NCBI GenBank assembly: GCA_009781755.1 | Contig: WQVD01000027.1 | Span: 1 to 40,540, forward strand | DNA length: 40,540 nt | Reading direction: 5' to 3' | Source of the DNA: Defluviitaleaceae bacterium | GTDB lineage: Bacteria > Bacillota > Clostridia > Lachnospirales > WQUN01 | Shown here: positions 39,235 through 40,540 of the stretch, one piece after another | How the letters are laid out: every line of letters starts with the position of its first letter | Numbering within the stretch: the first letter of the stretch is position 1 | Made by a program: the position numbers and the translations under genes | The notes under the pieces: model-generated | The model's input: only the letters and a program-made list of their open reading frames with translations | What the model was told of the DNA's origin: nothing | Databases searched by the model: none

Positions 39235-39571
39235 AAAAAAGAACCCCTTCTCGTTTCACGTTGCGGTGCAGGGGGATTTGATTGCTTTGGAAATCCATCG
39301 TTGTATATTCCATGGGGGCAATTAATTCATTATATTTATAGAGAATATCCATGGCCAACTCATAACGCTCCGTGTTGGCACCGGGTATTTTATTTATTTG
39401 AGCGGCATCATCCAATATAATCATGATATCCATATCTGAATGGTGCGTATAATCACCCCGCGCTTTTGAACCGTATAACCAAACTTGTTCAAGGTTTTCG
39501 CCATATTTGTCGCGATAAAAAGTCACGACCGTACTGAGGATTTCGTTTGTTTTTGCAGAAATAAGGGGCAT
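39224..39571 (-). CDS. Minimal nucleotidyltransferase (MNT) domain protein
   Basis: The 115-residue protein has the polymerase-beta fold motif WLYGSKARGDYTHHSDMDIM: G34-S35 followed by the metal-binding D46 and D48. It also has a C-terminal third acidic position in YTTMDFQ. In HEPN-MNT pairs the MNT enzyme can AMPylate the HEPN toxin to silence it. AAAGGAGG overlaps the apt stop, and the gap to apt is 12 bp. The pair is therefore probably co-transcribed with, or downstream of, a purine-salvage gene. Confidence 0.88.
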   Translation of the reverse strand: MPLISAKTNEILSTVVTFYRDKYGENLEQVWLYGSKARGDYTHHSDMDIMIILDDAAQINKIPGANTERYELAMDILYKYNELIAPMEYTTMDFQSNQIPLHRNVKREGVLFYAK

Positions 39572-39583
39572 GTTGTTCCTCCT

Positions 39584-40096
39584 TTAATAAACCAACGCAC
39601 TGCGCACATCGTGCCCAGCCAGTACTTCACGGCCTTCCAACCCCGCCAATTCAATAAAAAACACACTTGATACCACCACGCCGCCCAGTTCTTTAATCAA
39701 TTCAATAATTGCTTTGGCGGTGCCGCCGGTGGCAAGCAGGTCATCTGCGATAATGAAGCGTTGGCCGGGTTGCACGGCATCTTTGTGGATTTCGATGGTG
39801 GCGGTGCCGTATTCTAGGGCATAATCGCGGCGGGCTACTGGGGCGGGCAGCTTGCCAGCCTTGCGCACGGGCACGAAGCCTTTATTCATTACATAAGCCA
39901 TGGGCATGCCGAAGATGAACCCGCGTGATTCGGGGCCTAGGATGGTATCAAATTGTAGGTCTTGTACTTGGCTGATCATGGCATCGACCCCGGCGCGCAT
40001 GGCTTCGGGGTTTTTTAATAATGTAGTAATGTCTCGAAAGAGGATGCCGGGGATGGGAAAATCTTGTATGTCGCGGATGTAATTTTTCAAATCCAT
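39584..40096 (-). CDS. apt: Adenine phosphoribosyltransferase
   Basis: The 170-residue enzyme has the Apt pattern IQDFPIPGILFRDITTLL (10-27), the GPESRGFIFG loop (54-63), RKAGKLPAPV (78-87) and the PRPP-binding site FIIADDLLATGGTAKA (114-129). It makes AMP from adenine and PRPP for salvage. ATG 40096 with GAGGC upstream gives the family length; the open frame further upstream overlaps the divergent DUF1540 gene. Its leader contains a small perfect hairpin, TTGGGC-GGTT-GCCCAA (40112-40127). A TATAAT on the minus strand (40172-40177) is the likely -10 box. Confidence 0.94.
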   Translation of the reverse strand: MDLKNYIRDIQDFPIPGILFRDITTLLKNPEAMRAGVDAMISQVQDLQFDTILGPESRGFIFGMPMAYVMNKGFVPVRKAGKLPAPVARRDYALEYGTATIEIHKDAVQPGQRFIIADDLLATGGTAKAIIELIKELGGVVVSSVFFIELAGLEGREVLAGHDVRSALVY

Positions 40097-40198
40097 GTTA
40101 TGCCTCGATTCTTGGGCGGTTGCCCAAAATTTGTCCCGCATAAAAAGCGTATGCTGGGTAATAATAACGGCATTATAACCAATACAGGAGGAAAAATC

Positions 40199-40354
40199 AT
40201 GCCTAACCAAAACATTTGCTGCAGCGTAACCCACTGCCGCTACAACGACCACCAAAATCACTGTAATAAAGGAAGCATCACCGTAGGTTGCTCGACAGCC
40301 AATCCGCACCATGCATGCGACACGGAGTGCGGCAGCTTTGAAGAAAATTGCTAG
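40199..40354 (+). CDS. DUF1540 cysteine-rich peptide
   Basis: The 51-residue protein contains eight cysteines in the DUF1540 arrangement. It opens with ICCSVTHCRYN; later cysteines are in NHC, TVGC, HHAC, TEC and the terminal NC. The AC.TECGSF ending is typical. DUF1540 peptides are small, probably metal-binding proteins frequent in spore-forming Clostridia and of unknown role. CAGGAGG precedes ATG 40199 at ideal spacing. It is divergent from apt, and the two promoters share the 102-bp gap. Confidence 0.88.
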   Translation: MPNQNICCSVTHCRYNDHQNHCNKGSITVGCSTANPHHACDTECGSFEENC

Positions 40355-40540
40355 AACTTGGAAAAATTCTGAACCTTTTTCTTAGAAATGTGCCGATGCA
40401 TGGTATTATACTGCACTCAAGTCATCGGCGTATCCTAGACATCCGCACATGTATACACGGCTCTCATGACAAACGTATGCAAACGTCCCTGCGTGCATCC
40501 CGTATAACACATGCTTAAGGATCGAATCGTTACCACCGGA
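40355..40540 (+). promoter_or_regulatory. Terminal gap with a possible extended -10 promoter
   Basis: No gene is recognised in the last 186 bp. TGGTATTAT (40401-40409) is a good extended -10 element, with a weak CTTAGA (40381-40386) upstream, reading toward the window end. An ATG at 40512 opens a frame (MLKDRIVTTG) that leaves the window, but no ribosome site precedes it, so it is not called as a gene. Confidence 0.35.

Noticed and set aside
40097-40312. A 72-residue N-terminal extension of Apt.
   Set aside because: It would run through the divergent DUF1540 gene; family length and ribosome site place the start at 40096.
40500-40540. A possible tRNA or tmRNA 3' end near GGATCGAATC.
   Set aside because: No matching acceptor or anticodon arms could be built from the upstream sequence.

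Overview
The window looks like the chromosome of a spore-forming, low-to-mid GC Bacillota, most likely a Clostridia-type anaerobe. The indicators are a SpoIIP engulfment hydrolase, a dipicolinate-synthase-A-like domain, MutS2, a DUF1540 peptide, YitT, a folate-type ECF S component, several lipoprotein solute-binding proteins, and strong AGGAGG-type ribosome sites throughout. No rRNA, tRNA or CRISPR array was seen.

Layout. 0-10 kb: the 5' end of an aminoglycoside 6-adenylyltransferase-like gene, mutS2, an EcoRII-type restriction-modification pair in an AT-richer patch, spoIIP, a stalk-domain secreted protein, an AEC transporter, a YitT protein, and an rpiB-ogt pair. 10-18 kb: a DpaA-N-like single-domain protein, a PadR / small ORF / HAAS-membrane-protein operon, an ABC exporter gene bracketed by two copies of a hairpin-rich inverted-repeat element, an orphan prepilin-like gene, a KDG-kinase-like gene, an ECF S component with a large inserted domain, and a RelB-PIN toxin-antitoxin pair whose toxin is frameshifted. 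18-37.4 kb: a long minus-strand block for carbohydrate binding and import. It holds three pairs of ABC permeases, three large solute-binding proteins, a tandem-module lipoprotein, a DUF5696-type lipoprotein, a YIP1 membrane protein, an NHL-propeller/TPR membrane protein and an unknown two-helix protein. It contains no ABC ATPase, glycosidase or regulator. 37.5-40.5 kb: rarA, a HEPN-MNT pair downstream of apt, and a DUF1540 peptide.

How it fits together. The 18-37 kb block reads as a glycan capture and import locus. The permeases must borrow an ATPase encoded elsewhere, as known for MsmX-type shared ATPases. Three transcription units in this block carry the same pair of GTAACA half-sites 11 bp apart in their promoter regions, which suggests one shared regulator.

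The most unusual non-coding signal is repeats. Five perfect palindromes with a common core (CAGTTGGTCGCAA-like arms around a 1-3 nt centre) are scattered over 21 kb and show compensatory changes between copies. Separate from these are a two-copy four-armed hairpin element around the ABC exporter gene and a 430-bp element at 27.6-28.0 kb with 15-bp terminal inverted repeats and two ~115-bp internal inverted repeats. All names rest on motif and family recognition by eye; no database search was possible.
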